DNA of 64,000 nt from Dastarcus helophoroides (lineage: Eukaryota; Arthropoda; Insecta; Coleoptera; Bothrideridae). The stretch covers positions 372,001 through 436,000 of the forward strand of contig CM053332.1 of NCBI GenBank assembly GCA_028583605.1. The letters are read 5' to 3'. The notes under the pieces are model-generated. The model ran no database searches. It was given only the letters and a program-made list of their open reading frames with translations, and was not told the origin of the DNA. Of the stretch, positions 10,201 through 21,829 are shown in pieces (positions within the stretch are counted from its first letter, which is position 1; each line of letters opens with the position of its first letter). The position numbers and the translations under genes are program-made.

Positions 10201-13200
10201 CACGAGGAGTACTGTATAGAAGTAATATACCCTCTGACAAAGAAATTAGATTACTCAGTAAAAGTTAAAATATTATTTAAATATTTTTTTCCACGTCGGG
10301 AGTAGAAATCAGTTTCTATGACATCAAAATTAAAACAGAAGTAGTCGATTATTCCCAAGGGACTTTAATGTTCCCAAGGGAGTTTACATTATGGAGAACG
10401 ATTTCATGCAAAAAAAAAGATAACATTAAAATTATTTATTGACATTTAAATTAAATGTTACATTTGTACAATTTTCAAAATTAATATTAGAAGGAATATT
10501 ACTTTCGCTTACATTTACAGTTTTTGTGATTGCGCTAGTAGTGGCACCTACTAAAACCTGATTAGCAATTTTGGTCTTATTTTCAATGGAGTTCTCGATA
10601 TAACCCTCAGCGACTGTCGTTGATTTCCGACCAGCATGATGCTTTATTGTCGTGATATCCACACCATCATCTGCCAGTAATGTCGCTGAAGATCTTCGTA
10701 AGCAGTGACCAGTATAACATGCAGCATCAAGTAATTTTAAATACGAAGCTACTACACTCGGAATTTTTCCCATGGTATTCTTGCCAACTGGCTACGAACT
10801 ACATTTTTCTGCTTTGTAGTACAAAAAAAAGCGCTTATGCTTGACGTGGGGAGGGCGAAGGGACAGGTATTTTCGAAACAGAAACCAGAAAGTTTCGTGG
10901 AATCTTGGTCTTAGTGTTTGGAATTTTTACAATCAAGGAAGAGCCTCAATATCATCTACAGTTAAATTGACTAGTTCATCAGTTCGACAAGCTCCGGCAA
11001 TCCTCAGAATTAATCCAACCTATAAAAAATCAAAATATTTAATAATTGAAATACCTAACAACAAAAGTAATCTTACGTTAATCATTAAGAATTCTTTGTC
11101 ATCTGCACTTGATAGAAAACGGTCGATTTCACCCTTTGTCAATATTTTCGATTTTTTCGCTTGACATCCGTCACCGGTTCTTTTCAAAAATGCGATCAGC
11201 TTGGGGAATTTGCTTATATCTATGTTGTCGTAAATTATCAAGCATGACTTAACCATAGAATATTGCGCCCATAATGTGGAAGACTTATAATTCTTTGCAT
11301 TTTCACTGAAGTATGCCAACAAATCATTCTCGCTGTATACTTGAACATTTTTCTCGGCGCACCATTTTTGAACCGATTGTAGGCTATATCGTATAAAGAT
11401 CTTGACTTCGTAGGCAGCAAATTGCTTATTGCAATATTTGCAGCCTCCACAATCTCTTCCGACTCACAATTATTCATTGTGCACTAAACAAACTTTAAAC
11501 TAAACCAAACTAGCACCTTAATTTAACAATTCTTTTTGTTTGTTTATTTTGTAATTATGACAATAACTCAACAACTACTAAATAAATGCTCAAATCCGAA
11601 TACAATAATTCTGGTGCCCTGGAAAAAATAGTATATACCATTCGGGAGAGATGCTATTTTGTCCTCGGTGCATTGTAGCCCTCGGGCTTCAAATTGCACC
11701 TCTGCCAAAATAACGCATTTCTCTCCCTTATCGTATAATGTACTATTGTGCAACCGGACGAGAAGCTATTATTTTGCAGCTCGTTGAGCGGCCGCGAAAT
11801 AGTATTACGCGGCCGCTACCATTAGCAACGGACGCGAAATGAATTGACGTAGACGTTACTAAACTATAGATATAATCATAATTCTAGTTTTTAAAATTCT
11901 CGTTTTATTCATATTTAAGATAAAAATTTTAAAAACTTTATTTTAAAATTGATAGTGTACATAAATTACTTACAATAAATGTTAAAATTGTTTTTAAAGT
12001 TTGTATTCTTTCCTATAGTAAATGATAAATGTTGTTTTATTTATCAGTAATCTTGTAAATATTGGCAGATGGGATAAATAAACGCCAGTAAACGTCAAAT
12101 TTAATGACAGCTTTTTAAAAGCAATAATATTCATATAAATACATATTTTTCGGTTGCACAAAAATGTGTGTGTCAAGCCTCGGCTGCAGGACGGCTTCGG
12201 CGACAATATTTCTCTCGGTCGCTAATGAGTTACTTCGCGGCTTAGGCACACAAATAACTATTATTGAAAGAGCAACAAATGGTCACAATTTTAAAGTTTC
12301 TACTTGACACGCAGCTTTTTCCGCATTTTATTTTTACTTATGTCTGACAACATGCTTCTAAAAATGCTTGTTACTGGCTGTTACTGGGCCACATTCTAAT
12401 TGAAGAACCTTCTTAAATACTATCCACTCGCGAAAGGTGCCCTTGGAGGAGTACAAGTAGGAGGTGGAAATGAAGATAGATCGCGACAAACTGGGATAAG
12501 TTGTAATTATTAGGGACCATTTTGCCTGACAAGAAAGGAATTGCAGAGTTGGAAGTTCTGTAGAAAAAGACATTAGATTGCAAAAGGAGGATTTTAATGT
12601 CCACGAGAACGTTGAATGCGTTGTACCTTGACATTTTCTTAGAAAAAACCAAGGCCTAAGTTTCCGATGCTTTGAGGTCAACCAGAATTGACCTGCCTCA
12701 TTTCAAAACAATCTCGAAAACACGATTTGTATCTGCTGTTCGCTTAACTTATTTGAAGCAGCGACCCCTGGGTCACGTCTGCATTAATTGCAAATATGGT
12801 TGAGATCAACCGTTTTTTTCTAATTGTTCTAATTTAATGAAACCTTTTAATGCTGAAAAACGTCTTCAGCATTTAGATTGAAGCAGAGAAGTAAAAGATT
12901 GGGACGATGAAGAGAATACTTATATTGTTTGTAATGATAAGCTTCCGTTTTGTTTGGTGATGTATGATGAACTGGAATATGTCACAAGGCATCATAAAAA
13001 AACGTCGTTATTAAGTTTTACTGACATGTATATATCTGCACCATACTATATGACAGCCAGCTCGCGATGAGTTTTGTAGAAGAACTGCCTTGTCATAGAA
13101 ACAAAACAAAAATCGGACCCAATTTGGAGGACCGAGGGGGACGAAATAAATGTTAATAATTAAATAACATATTTTATTTGTGGCAATAAACCATTACTGG

Positions 13201-16200
13201 TCCTATCGCCGAGATAAATCACTGTAGAATATTGAAAGGAAAGGGGGAGGGGAGCTGGTGGGTATCAAAGTTTATTATTACTTGAAAAATATATTTTATC
13301 CCTGACCAATGAACGATTACATAGCATTCCCCAACACGGGAAATTTAGTTTGAGAATATATAAGTTTTATAAATATTTAGGGGCCTGAAAGGGGCCCAAA
13401 CATTTTTAAAATTCAATAATATTTTAGGTCTGGAAACTGGGCACCAATATGTAAATTTTTACACTACAAGCCTGTCGAAATTTAAAAAAAAAGTTAAAAA
13501 TCGACCCACCCTGATATCCGCTTTGTTTATGGCAATTACTTAAAATTTTGATTGGAAGGGTTTTTACTGCCCCGTGGTGATGGGTATTGGGATTTTGCTG
13601 ATATATTAATTAAATTTTTCTCCTGTTTGTGGTTAGTTAATTTACTTTTCCGCACAGCAAGCCATTACTGTGAATCCCCAGAACCTGCCTGAAAATATTC
13701 ATACGCACAATTCGCTACTTCTCAAAATAACAGGTGCACTAACCATTAACTATTATATCACAAAGTGCTCAACAAAAAACGTTCATGCAACACGGGCGAA
13801 AAAATTGATGGATGACATGCAGAACTGTCATACGCCAAGTCGATCAAAATTTTTAGTCACTACTATAAACTAATGAAATTTAATTGATAATTTCAATCGT
13901 AGCAAAATTCAAACTAATTTAATCGTCAATCATTAGTTACAGCTAAAAGCGTTAGTTTTAGTCTTTAACCATCAATCAAACTAAATTTTGTCCAACTCTG
14001 TTAATAATCAAGGCAGCCATGACAAATTTGACACGGGAATCTTTCATTTATTTAAAAAGACTAGAGTAAAAATCCCAACATTCTATTTTTAATAATAAGC
14101 CCAGTGCCCTCAAGGAGTGCCAAAAATGAGACACCCTGTACACGATGTCGGTTATTTGTTCTTAATTCTCACCAACTTTCAAAAACGACGCACTGAAAAG
14201 GACTTTAAAATGATGTATTGCAGGTAGGGTTTCCATTTGAAATTTTAAAGTTGGGTCTAGTATGGGTTAGGGGGATAACATATCAAGTTCTCTTAACTCT
14301 CTCGGTCTCAGAAAATTGTAAAATATTTTTCGATTTTTTAATTATGGAAGGGGGTCAAATTTTCGTTGAAGGTTTTGATCAATAAAATTGAGAGGTAGTA
14401 AGAGAAAACTGCCACTCAGTATTTTGCTTTCACTAAGATTCTAGGAAATAATAAGTTGTTTGTTGGTGAAACTTGCGTACACGTGTGGTTTTAATTTTTG
14501 TAATAAAATAACATACTGTACTTGACAAAAATATTCAGGATTCTATTGTTGGAGAAGTTATATGCTTTAAAGAATAATGTTATCAAAATTCCTTGTTTCA
14601 AAGTAGAACTTTCTACTTTTCCTTTAACATTTCGAGCACTATAATTTATCATCCTAATTTTTAGATTAAAAGCCAAAATAGAAAATTGAATTATTTTTAA
14701 AAGTTAATATGTAGAGTATAAAGCTAAAATTTTAGTAGAACTTAAAACGTATACGCCTAAGCTAGGTATTGAGCAAAAAAAATCAAAATTTGAAACAAAA
14801 TTAACATTTCGGATTTAACATATATTTCTTGATTTTTTTCTTCAAATTTCAAGATTTGCCTTTAAATATCATCTATTTTAATTCTAAAACTTTCAGCATT
14901 AAAATCGAATATTCGACATTTTTCTTCAATATATTTTGTTAAAATGTCCACTCAAATTCGGAATTTTGTTAGGAGAGTTCTTTTTTTGGCATTTGTATAT
15001 TATAATGTCAAAATTTCTATTTTCGTATCAATATTATTGTTTCTAGAAAATTTCAACTTTAATCAAGCAATTGTGATTTAATATATTAAAAATTTTAAAA
15101 ACCAAGTGAAATGGTCCAATTTTATTCATGATTTAAAGAAAAAATTAAAAAATCCAAATGTAGGTACTTTTTGACAAAAAGTAAAAAATCCAGATAAAGC
15201 TCAAAATTTGTAAACAATTATTAAGATATAAATTTTGCATGTCTCCTCCCAGTTTTGTTTTTTTTAAACATATAAATAGTTTTAACCAAAAATTTCGAAT
15301 CTTTTTCTGTTTAAAATTGCCAAATTTTAATTTGAATTAAAATCTGAATTTGTAGATAAAATTCGATAATCAAGAATATAATTCGTGAAATAGAATATTT
15401 ATTTATAGTTACAATTACCGTGCCCAGAGAACGTCACAGCAAAAACTTTCGCACACAGTTTGAGAGGAAAAAATATGTCGCATCCATTAAAGTACTGGCA
15501 CACTCTGTGTAACTTTGGGAATGGGCGGAAACAAATAAATGAATGACAACCACAAATTACTTATCCCATAGGTGCTTTGTGATGACAACATTGATAACTA
15601 ATAAGAAGAGTGGAGGGGGTATACGAATTATTGACTAAATATAATTTGTGATTGGTTGTCCCTTAATGGAAAGGAAATATATATCAATCTCCAATGTTTA
15701 CTGAAGAAAATGATCAGAACACGCCATATGGAAGTCTTATATATATGGATCAAATGTACTTTCTTATTAATGAAACCGTTGATTGAAAATATTTAATTAA
15801 TAACGAGTTGTAAATTAAAAGAATAAATTTCACGATTTTTTTTTTAAATTTGGAGTTATTTCTTAAAAGTTACTGTATTCGTTTAGTAATTTCTAATTTG
15901 TCTAAAAATTTGGAAATTTTGAACAATATATTCCAAGTTAAAGCTGAGAATTTGGCAATTTGGCTTGAAAATTCGAAGTTAATAAAATGTTTTAAACTCT
16001 ATAAAAAAAAGGTGTTTTGTCAAAGTTTCATAATTTAAAAGTGCATTCATCGAAGTGAAACTTAAGAGACCCGGGTATAGAAATTAGTCAAATTGCCATC
16101 CCATCACGTGGCGACCTTGGACATATCAATAAGAGAAAATAATTATTGTTTGATTTATGGTGTAGATCTTGGATAAATGACCACCGCCCTAAAGAACTCT

Positions 16201-19200
16201 GTTTTCCCCTGCCAAAGTGTAATAGTTTTACTACTGACCATTAGGTACCAGCACTTCCTTAACAACATTTTGGAGTATGCATAGAGAAAAGTGGTATACG
16301 CATTTTGTGATTGAGTTTGCCTATCTAATATGCATATATGTAATACTTCTATATGGCCAGTTCCTCGTTTCTTATGGGAAAGACTTCTCTTTCTCGCTGA
16401 CCTTGACACGCATTAGTGAGATGCAATGCGCAGGTGTTACAAATCATCTGTGCATGACCAAAGTCAGCTGTGCATGGCCAAACATAAACACTCGCCATTT
16501 ATTCATGTTCCATCTTTATCGGAACGTGAATGGAAATTTCAAAACAATTTCAAGTATGAGGTGTAAAAAAATGAACTACCATTTTAACAATAAATATTTT
16601 TATTAAATATGTATATTCATACATGTATATAAGTTCATATTTATATATTTCTAATTTTAAAATATATTTATCAGTTCAACTGCTTCAAGATTTCTCTAGA
16701 AGTTTAATATCGATACAGATAATTTATAATATACTAAATAGTGAATTTAACTAAAATAAATCAAGTAAAGCAGCGAAAATTTTTTCCACATAATTTCTGG
16801 TTGATTTTTGTTTAAAGTTTAACACCCTTTAGGGTACCATTTTCTTACTACGAGGTGGTGCCTGCCGAAACAGATCGATTTTTGTTTAAAAGATTGCAAC
16901 ATTTTAGTCGTTTTTGCGTTTTGCCCACTACAGGAGGTCAGTTGATTCTGACAAGTAACACCAATTCTTCTTAATAAATTATTAGTTAAACATGAACTCG
17001 CAAGGAATATTGCAATCTGAAACTTCCACTGTTGTATGAACATTGACCATATTAGCACTAACACTAATAGACTCATTTAAATTACCCGAACTCGGGCCGA
17101 AATTTAATCTTTTGTTGCAGGAAGTATTAAAAAAATATATCCGAAAATGGAGTGCAATCAATGTTACTAGAAGGTTGAATGTAACTTTCAGACAGAAGGT
17201 CTGGTTTTTCAAATTTAGATAGGTGATTTTTCAAAGAATTTGGAAAATTAGAATTACTAAAATGGTCCTCGCAAATTCTTACCGATTTCACCGGCAAGAA
17301 ATTTGGAAAATATATTTTTATTTTTGCTACCCATTCATCAGTTTGAAAATTAAAAAAATGTTTATTGTTACGGTCGCCATTTCTATAAACATTCCGGCAG
17401 CTTGGGATGCAGGAGTTTTTTTCTAGAAGTCGGGGATGTCATTCCGATTGATACTTCACTTCCACAAATAAATAAAACTTTCTATTTACCAGTAATCCTC
17501 GCAGAGATCACGTACCTTATTTTTAACACTATTTAAAATTTTGCTCGAAGATGGTTGATGTTCCCTCCTCTCCAACCAAATGCAATGACTAGTTAGTTTG
17601 TTTACGTTTTCAGGCGTCACCGCACACAGATTTACGAAATATGCACATATATTTAATTTACATTTATAAATGAGCGGTAGCTCCGGTTACCGCGTGGGAG
17701 GGCGCTACAAACAGTATATTTGAATTTCGTGCCAAAGTAGAACTCCCGTGTTACACCCGATATATGGAAGAGAGGCAGTCGCGCCCTATTGCGTAATGAC
17801 GCAGTCAAATTGTCCGACCATTATATCTCCTATAAAAAAATCCTACCTGCAAAGTTTTAAGTTTGGACCCTCATAGTCAGATGACGCCTTCGTCATATCG
17901 TCGTTGTCAAGTTTTGCATTTATTTAGATCGAAAATGAGTCGTGCCATGTGCGCGAGAGTAGAAGATCGAGAAAGTGCGCGAAATCTGGCAATAAAATTA
18001 AAGCAGACAGATAGAGAGACAAACTGACTTTGGCATTTATAATATTAGTATGAATTGTTTTTCCTGAATTATGGTAATCTTGTCGAAAGTCTCACAACTT
18101 TAATTAAAAATACAGGAACCAATCTGATATGCGGATTTAATCCATAAAGATATACCTGCGCACCATTACATTACAAAATATGATGCTTTCCACTAACGTA
18201 CATATCTGTACACATTAAATCCGGCGGTAAAAATCTTCGCGTTGTATATTCAGATATATACGTCAGTGGAAAGCATCATATTTGGTGTGATGAGTCAAGT
18301 GCGCAGATACATCTTTACGGATTAAATCACCAGGTCAGATTCGTTCGTATATGGCCGGCTAATGGGCTAATACAGGTCACTGTTGTACGAATTGAACTCG
18401 GCTCTCGGGATGTCTGCATGCACCCAAGATTTGGTTTGTGTTGTCTGACACATTTGAGTGAAAGATTTTAAAGTCAGAACGAATCAGAACCTTTAACGGC
18501 TACGATAGTCAGATAAATCTGCATAAAAGTAGGCCATAAAGTGTTAAATTAACCTTTAGAAAAGTCACTAAAAAATCACTAGAACCAAAGCTGGCTTCAC
18601 TCGTAAACATTTTGATGATTAATATGTTGCCTATATTTTAAGGGTTGTTTGGCACAAATAGTCGGGATAAGTATTTGCCATATTATTTTTACTACTACTA
18701 CTTACTATTTAATAATTTTCCGCCGAAATTGACATCAAATATAAAAGAATCACTTTTAAAAAAACCGGCGATACATCAAAATATTTTTTAATAATATTAA
18801 GCAACCATGTCTAAATATTACTAGTTCCTGTTGTTATCACTACAAAACTAGAAGTCCACACTACTCTTATGCAGATTTATCTGAAATGGACCATAACTGA
18901 AATATTTGGTCTATGTAAGATAAAGTCTACCGAATTTCGTATTTATCTTTGCCAATTTAATCTGTGGCTCCGTCATGTCCATTAACGCAAAATGGCCAGC
19001 TATTATGTTTTATTTTAAAAAAATCATATACAGTTTAGGTAATTAATTAAACATCGATGCGAATGCTTGAAATTTCTACAACGTTTTTTTAATAATTAGT
19101 GAATTATTAGAAGAAAATCTTACCATGCTTTATATTCGGTTGTCCATTTTAATTTTTGGTAACAGCAATGGATTTTGGAAGTTGGGTATTTTAAATATTT

Positions 19201-20249
19201 CGCTACGACACTAGAATTGACTTGTAAAAATGCCTCATCATTAGTCTTGTTGATATAAGTTAGCAGTGGCAAATTCGTACAAGGTATGTACTTTTGGCGC
19301 TTGAGGTATCGCATGGCGACGGCATTAAATGGATCCAAGTCCGGTATGTGACAGCTTTCAGAGAAAACTAAATAGGCTAAAAGCATCATCAAATTAAATT
19401 CTAAATTTGGAACAAAATTAACCACATATTTTGGTTAATTAGTTTTAAGCGATAAACTGTACTTTAGAAACCAGTTCACAGAAATACTGTCTGCGAAGAT
19501 ATACTTAGAGAAAAGAGACAATATGAAATAAGCTCCCTGTTTACTGTAGTTGTAATTCACATAAAATTTTTGACATATTCGTAAATTCTCCTAATTATGT
19601 GCGACATGAATTTTCGAGAAATTTGTTTGCATAAGTCTTAAATATATGTGTGTATAAATCTTAAAACTAATTAAACCATAACCGTAATACATAGTTAAAT
19701 TAAGAATAAGGACTTCTACATAGTATATCAAAAACTCAGGACTGTATTAAAAAAAACCACTTAAGATGATTCTTCCAAAACAAAAGGTTGAACCAAAAAA
19801 TTGACGACGTATAATTGTTAAACTTATTTGAAGTTGCCTCAATAAGGTTTCATTAATTTACATCAGTAATAATCAAATAAACAATGAAAACTTTATATTC
19901 TTATAAATAACTCAGAAAATAAAATGGTATGGAATATTTCTAAGCTTTAATTGTTGAGTTTCATTTAACCGAGCCTGTATCGTTTCTCATTTCCGAGATG
20001 CCCGTACTAGCTTTCGTTACCTTGAAAATATTTCGCTGTTGAATGGATCGGGTAAATAAAAATAATGCCCAATCCCCATCACTAGAATTTTGCATTGTGT
20101 TATTACTTACACTTTTTATGCTTGTTTACACTAACAATTATCCTCGTTCCTGTTTCAGGTATGACATAAATAACTATTAATAAAGGAAAAATGAATACTA
20201 GCGACAAAATGATATGCAATTTAGACGTTTTCATCCATCTGCACTTCAT
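7025..20249 (-). CDS. DUF229 (alkaline-phosphatase-like) protein, gene 2, partial; runs off the left edge
   Basis: Three exons join in phase: 20249-20111, 19376-19124 and 7270-7025 (638 coding bases). They give a type II membrane anchor, the conserved Cys/Pro-rich N-terminal block and the start of the catalytic domain, ending just after the active-site motif GVDSVSRL. The next exon must lie beyond position 1. Introns 1 and 2 fall at exactly the same places and phases as in gene 1, which marks the two as duplicates. Intron 2 is ~11.9 kb and transposon-filled. The intron starting at 7024 has no counterpart in gene 1, whose remaining coding sequence is one exon. DUF229 proteins belong to the sulfatase/alkaline phosphatase fold; their substrates are mostly unknown. 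It could be a pseudogene if the missing exons are gone. Confidence 0.75.
7590..7725 (+). repeat. Cluster of GTGCGGCCA-like motifs
   Basis: Within 140 bp the motif appears four times: AAGTGCGGCTACA (~7600), ATTGCGGCCAGG (~7615), GATGCGGCCAAT (~7645) and AAGTGCGGCCACT (~7710). A fifth, inverted form (AGTGGCCACACTTTT) lies near 9735. These are GC-rich islands in AT-rich DNA. They may be remnants of a tandem repeat or transposon end; no function is claimed. Confidence 0.3.
9035..9081 (+). ncRNA. Hammerhead ribozyme motif, type I, complete
   Basis: Every conserved part is in place with exact pairing. Stem I is GCACTG (9035-9040) with CAGTGC (9076-9081). The core is CTGACGA (9041-9047). Stem II is GCTC (9048-9051) with GAGC (9058-9061), loop AAATGA. 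The second core strand is GAAA (9062-9065). Stem III is ACAT (9065-9068) with ATGT (9071-9074), two-base loop CG. The site is GTC, with predicted cleavage after C9075. A run of T follows at ~9089. Compact hammerheads of this type occur in animal retroelements and satellites. No repeat unit around it could be named. Confidence 0.85.
10432..11480 (-). pseudogene. Crypton-like tyrosine recombinase, broken by frameshifts
   Basis: Read on the minus strand, the N-terminal part (about 11477-11238, then 11322-11077 in another frame) resembles the core-binding domain. A 57-bp intron follows (11076-11020, GTAAGA..TATAG). The exon after it encodes GLILRIAGACRTDELVNL, with the first catalytic Arg. The C-terminal open frame (10773-10432, 113 codons) has GHCLRRSSATLL (the HxxR pair), HHAGRKSTTVAEGYIENS (second His and the Tyr). 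All catalytic residues R..HxxR..H..Y are therefore visible, but at least two frameshifts and stops (about 11320 and 10935-10790) prevent a single product. Cryptons are DNA transposons that move by a tyrosine recombinase and lack inverted repeats; no boundaries were found. Confidence 0.8.
11787..11817. other. Perfect GC-rich hairpin in AT-rich DNA
   Basis: AGCGGCCGCG (11787-11796) and CGCGGCCGCT (11808-11817) are exact reverse complements around an 11-base AT-rich loop. Both arms contain an 8-bp GCGGCCGC site. It lies ~300 bp upstream of the Crypton-like gene on that gene's coding strand, so it could belong to the element's 5' region, but the link is only positional. Confidence 0.5.
11820..12845. 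other. No gene identified
   Basis: AT-rich DNA with overlapping short minus-strand frames (about 12358-12681) that resemble no family convincingly. A faint likeness to piggyBac transposases in SGKMVPNNYNLSQF is too weak to call. Confidence 0.3.
12850..13070 (+). other. Unassigned 59-codon open stretch after a small hairpin
   Basis: ATGCTGAA (12850-12857) and TTCAGCAT (12865-12872) form an 8-bp hairpin. From 12891 a frame without a start codon stays open to a TGA at 13068-13070. It encodes an acidic beginning (VKDWDDEENTYIVCNDKLPF) and a histidine pair (EYVTRHHKK). It may be part of a transposon gene. I do not recognise the family. Confidence 0.2.
13071..16800. other. Intronic AT-rich stretch without recognised genes
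   Basis: Lies in gene 2 intron 2. About 14130 carries ..GAGACACCCTGTAC, the end of a TACAGGGTGTCTC-type element whose other end was not found. About 14690-15410 is a monotonous run of 'aaattt'/'ttttt' motifs, like those at 7900-8750, 47600-48400, 50600-51600 and 63400-64000. Confidence 0.4.
16819..17212 (-). other. Unassigned overlapping open frames
   Basis: Two minus-strand frames overlap here (17212-16982 and 17076-16819). The first carries a hydrophobic stretch near its start and ends with a Cys pair (DCNIPCEF). The second is Cys-rich. No family is recognised and no good splice sites define an exon. It lies inside gene 2 intron 2, so it is more likely a decayed repeat or chance frame than an exon. 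Confidence 0.15.
18121..18341. mobile_element. Palindromic MITE
   Basis: AATCTGATATGCGGATTTAA at the left pairs with ..GGATTAAATCACCAGGTCAGATT at the right. The arms remain complementary for ~90 bp (shared landmark GATGCTTTCCACT / AGTGGAAAGCATC) around a ~38-bp centre containing 'ccggcggtaaa'. No coding capacity. A second weak inverted pair (about 18508-18540 with 18865-18896, sharing CAGATAAATCTGCAT) lies to its right and may be another decayed element. Confidence 0.6.
19124..19376 (-). CDS. Gene 2, coding exon 2: conserved N-terminal block
   Basis: The acceptor is GATGCTTTTAG/CCTATTTAG (exon starts 19376) and the donor is GCATG/GTAAGA (ends 19124). The frame reads YLVFSESCHIPDLDPFNAVA, then YIPCTNLPLL, and ends with the Cys pair HCCYQKLKW. 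The pattern Cys-x-x-Pro-Asp-Leu-x-Pro-Phe-Asn followed by a spaced Cys and a Cys-Cys-Tyr is the usual DUF229 N-terminal signature. It aligns residue by residue with exon 2 of gene 1. Confidence 0.8.
20111..20249 (-). CDS. Gene 2, coding exon 1: signal anchor
   Basis: The start chosen is the ATG at 20249 (MKCRWMKTSK..); a second in-frame ATG lies five codons later. A hydrophobic segment of ~20 residues (LHIILSLVFIFPLLIVIYVI) follows, making a type II membrane anchor. The donor is AAAAGT/GTAAGT (ends 20111). An acceptor-like ..TTTTTGCAG/GAG at 20297 indicates an upstream, probably untranslated exon. A short upstream frame (ATGTCTCGAATG..) precedes the main start. Confidence 0.65.
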
Positions 20250-20408
20250 GCTTAGGAAGGCCACAGTTTCATTCGAGACATATTTGCCACCAAACTCCTG
20301 CAAAAAAATAAATGCTTTTTAAACAAGTTTTTCGATTATTAGGGTGCTTATATTTACGAATCTGGAATAAATAAAAAATATTTATCACATCTTATTACTT
20401 TTCAAAAT

Positions 20409-21752
20409 ATACGGGGTGGACCATAGAGCAATAGCAGATTTTTAGCATAAAAATAACGTTATACAGGGTGATTAGCAAACTCAAAATGACATTTTTCTTA
20501 AAAAATTTAAAAGGCACACAATATATATTATTTTCTTTTTCTGTTGATTAACAGCTAGGCTTTGCTCTGATATACAGGCTGGACCATAAGTAATGGTACA
20601 TAGAAAAAGAGTAGATTTTTCGTATAAAAATAACGTGATTTAGCCACATTTACCTTATACCAAAAGTTGATATTAACAAAGATATCGGGTGTTAAAGTTG
20701 AAAATAAATTGTGATTTTTTTGCACAACTGATGAACACATTTCACTATAGACAAGAAATTTGGCATAGGGGGGTTTCTTTGGTCAAGAAATTCTAATCTG
20801 CTAACAGATTGTCAGTAACTCATAGGGGGCGCCACCTCCGCTACCTTATATTATTCTAAAGCATCATAACTTTTTTGTGCCTTCATGTACACTTATTTTA
20901 AATGGACTTTTTTATTTACCTATATTTTTTACGTAAAAAAGGTATATTTTCCAAATGTTGATACAGGCAACCGTTTTCAAGATATTTGTCTTCAAAGTTT
21001 GTTGTACGTTTATTTTAATTATGTAAATGTGAATTTTCCGCAGTAGGTTTTAAAATAAAAGTAATAAAACTGACTCTAAAATAGTTTATATCAAAGATTA
21101 CTCTACTGACATTATTATTACACATATTTTTTAAATTTCTTTAGCAAATTTAGTTAAAATACCAAAACAAAATTTATTTTCAAAAATAAGTATGTGGGAA
21201 ATGACCTTGATTGAAAAAAATTAAAAATCTGGCTGTCTTTTATTGAATTTTATCTCCAAATATCTGCTTTGACCACCCAGACTATTAAAATTTTTTTGTG
21301 CGGACTCACAGATTATACCTCACATCTCATGTTAGAAAATAAATTACGTCTTAATTTTTTGGATTTTTTTATAGAAATTTTCAAAATTTAAGTTATATAA
21401 TTATCAGCAAAGTAATACTTGACATAAATTGGTTTCAAACCTGTCTTATGATTTTTTTTTTCAAGCCTACTTCGAAAATTTAATATCTTAGTAATTTAAA
21501 AGCAAGGCACGTCAAGCTTTAAAGGCAAATATCTTGGAAACGGTTGCTCGTATCAACTTTTAGAAAATACGCCTTTTTTAAGTAAAAAATATGGACAAAT
21601 AAATTAACCCTTTGAAATTAATATACATGGGTGCACAGAAAAGTTATGAAGATTTAGAATTATGCAGGATAGCGCAGGTAGCGCCCCCTATCAGCTATTG
21701 ATAATATGTTAGCAAATTAAAGTTTGTCGACTTAAGAAACCTCCTTGTGCTT
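20409..21752. mobile_element. Second copy of the 3043-4387 palindromic element, truncated by a Penelope-like element
   Basis: From 20574 (TACAGGCTGGACCATAAGTA) the sequence follows the 3043-4387 element closely to 21752, then breaks off at the Penelope-like sequence. The preceding 20462-20573 is the inverted form of 4388-4510. A further ~50-bp scrap of the element's terminus (GGGGTGGACCATAGAGC) lies at 20409-20459, just before a TACAGGGTGATTAG terminus at 20462. This points to one element having inserted into the end of another. Confidence 0.6.
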
Positions 21753-21829
21753 TGTGTTTTGTACTTTAACATATTTTTCAGTTTTCTTTCATGAATTTCA
21801 AATTTAAAGTACCAAACACAAAGTAATAA

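Noticed and set aside
10841..11164. 107-codon plus-strand frame
   Set aside because: It is antisense to the Crypton-like recombinase, whose motifs on the minus strand explain the region.
12358..12681. Possible piggyBac-like transposase fragment
   Set aside because: One short stretch is faintly similar, but no catalytic motif, terminal TTAA or inverted repeat was found.
16819..17212. Possible glycosyltransferase or extra DUF229 exon (Cys pair DCNIPC)
   Set aside because: No block of either family could be followed, frames overlap, splice sites are missing, and gene 2 joins correctly without it.
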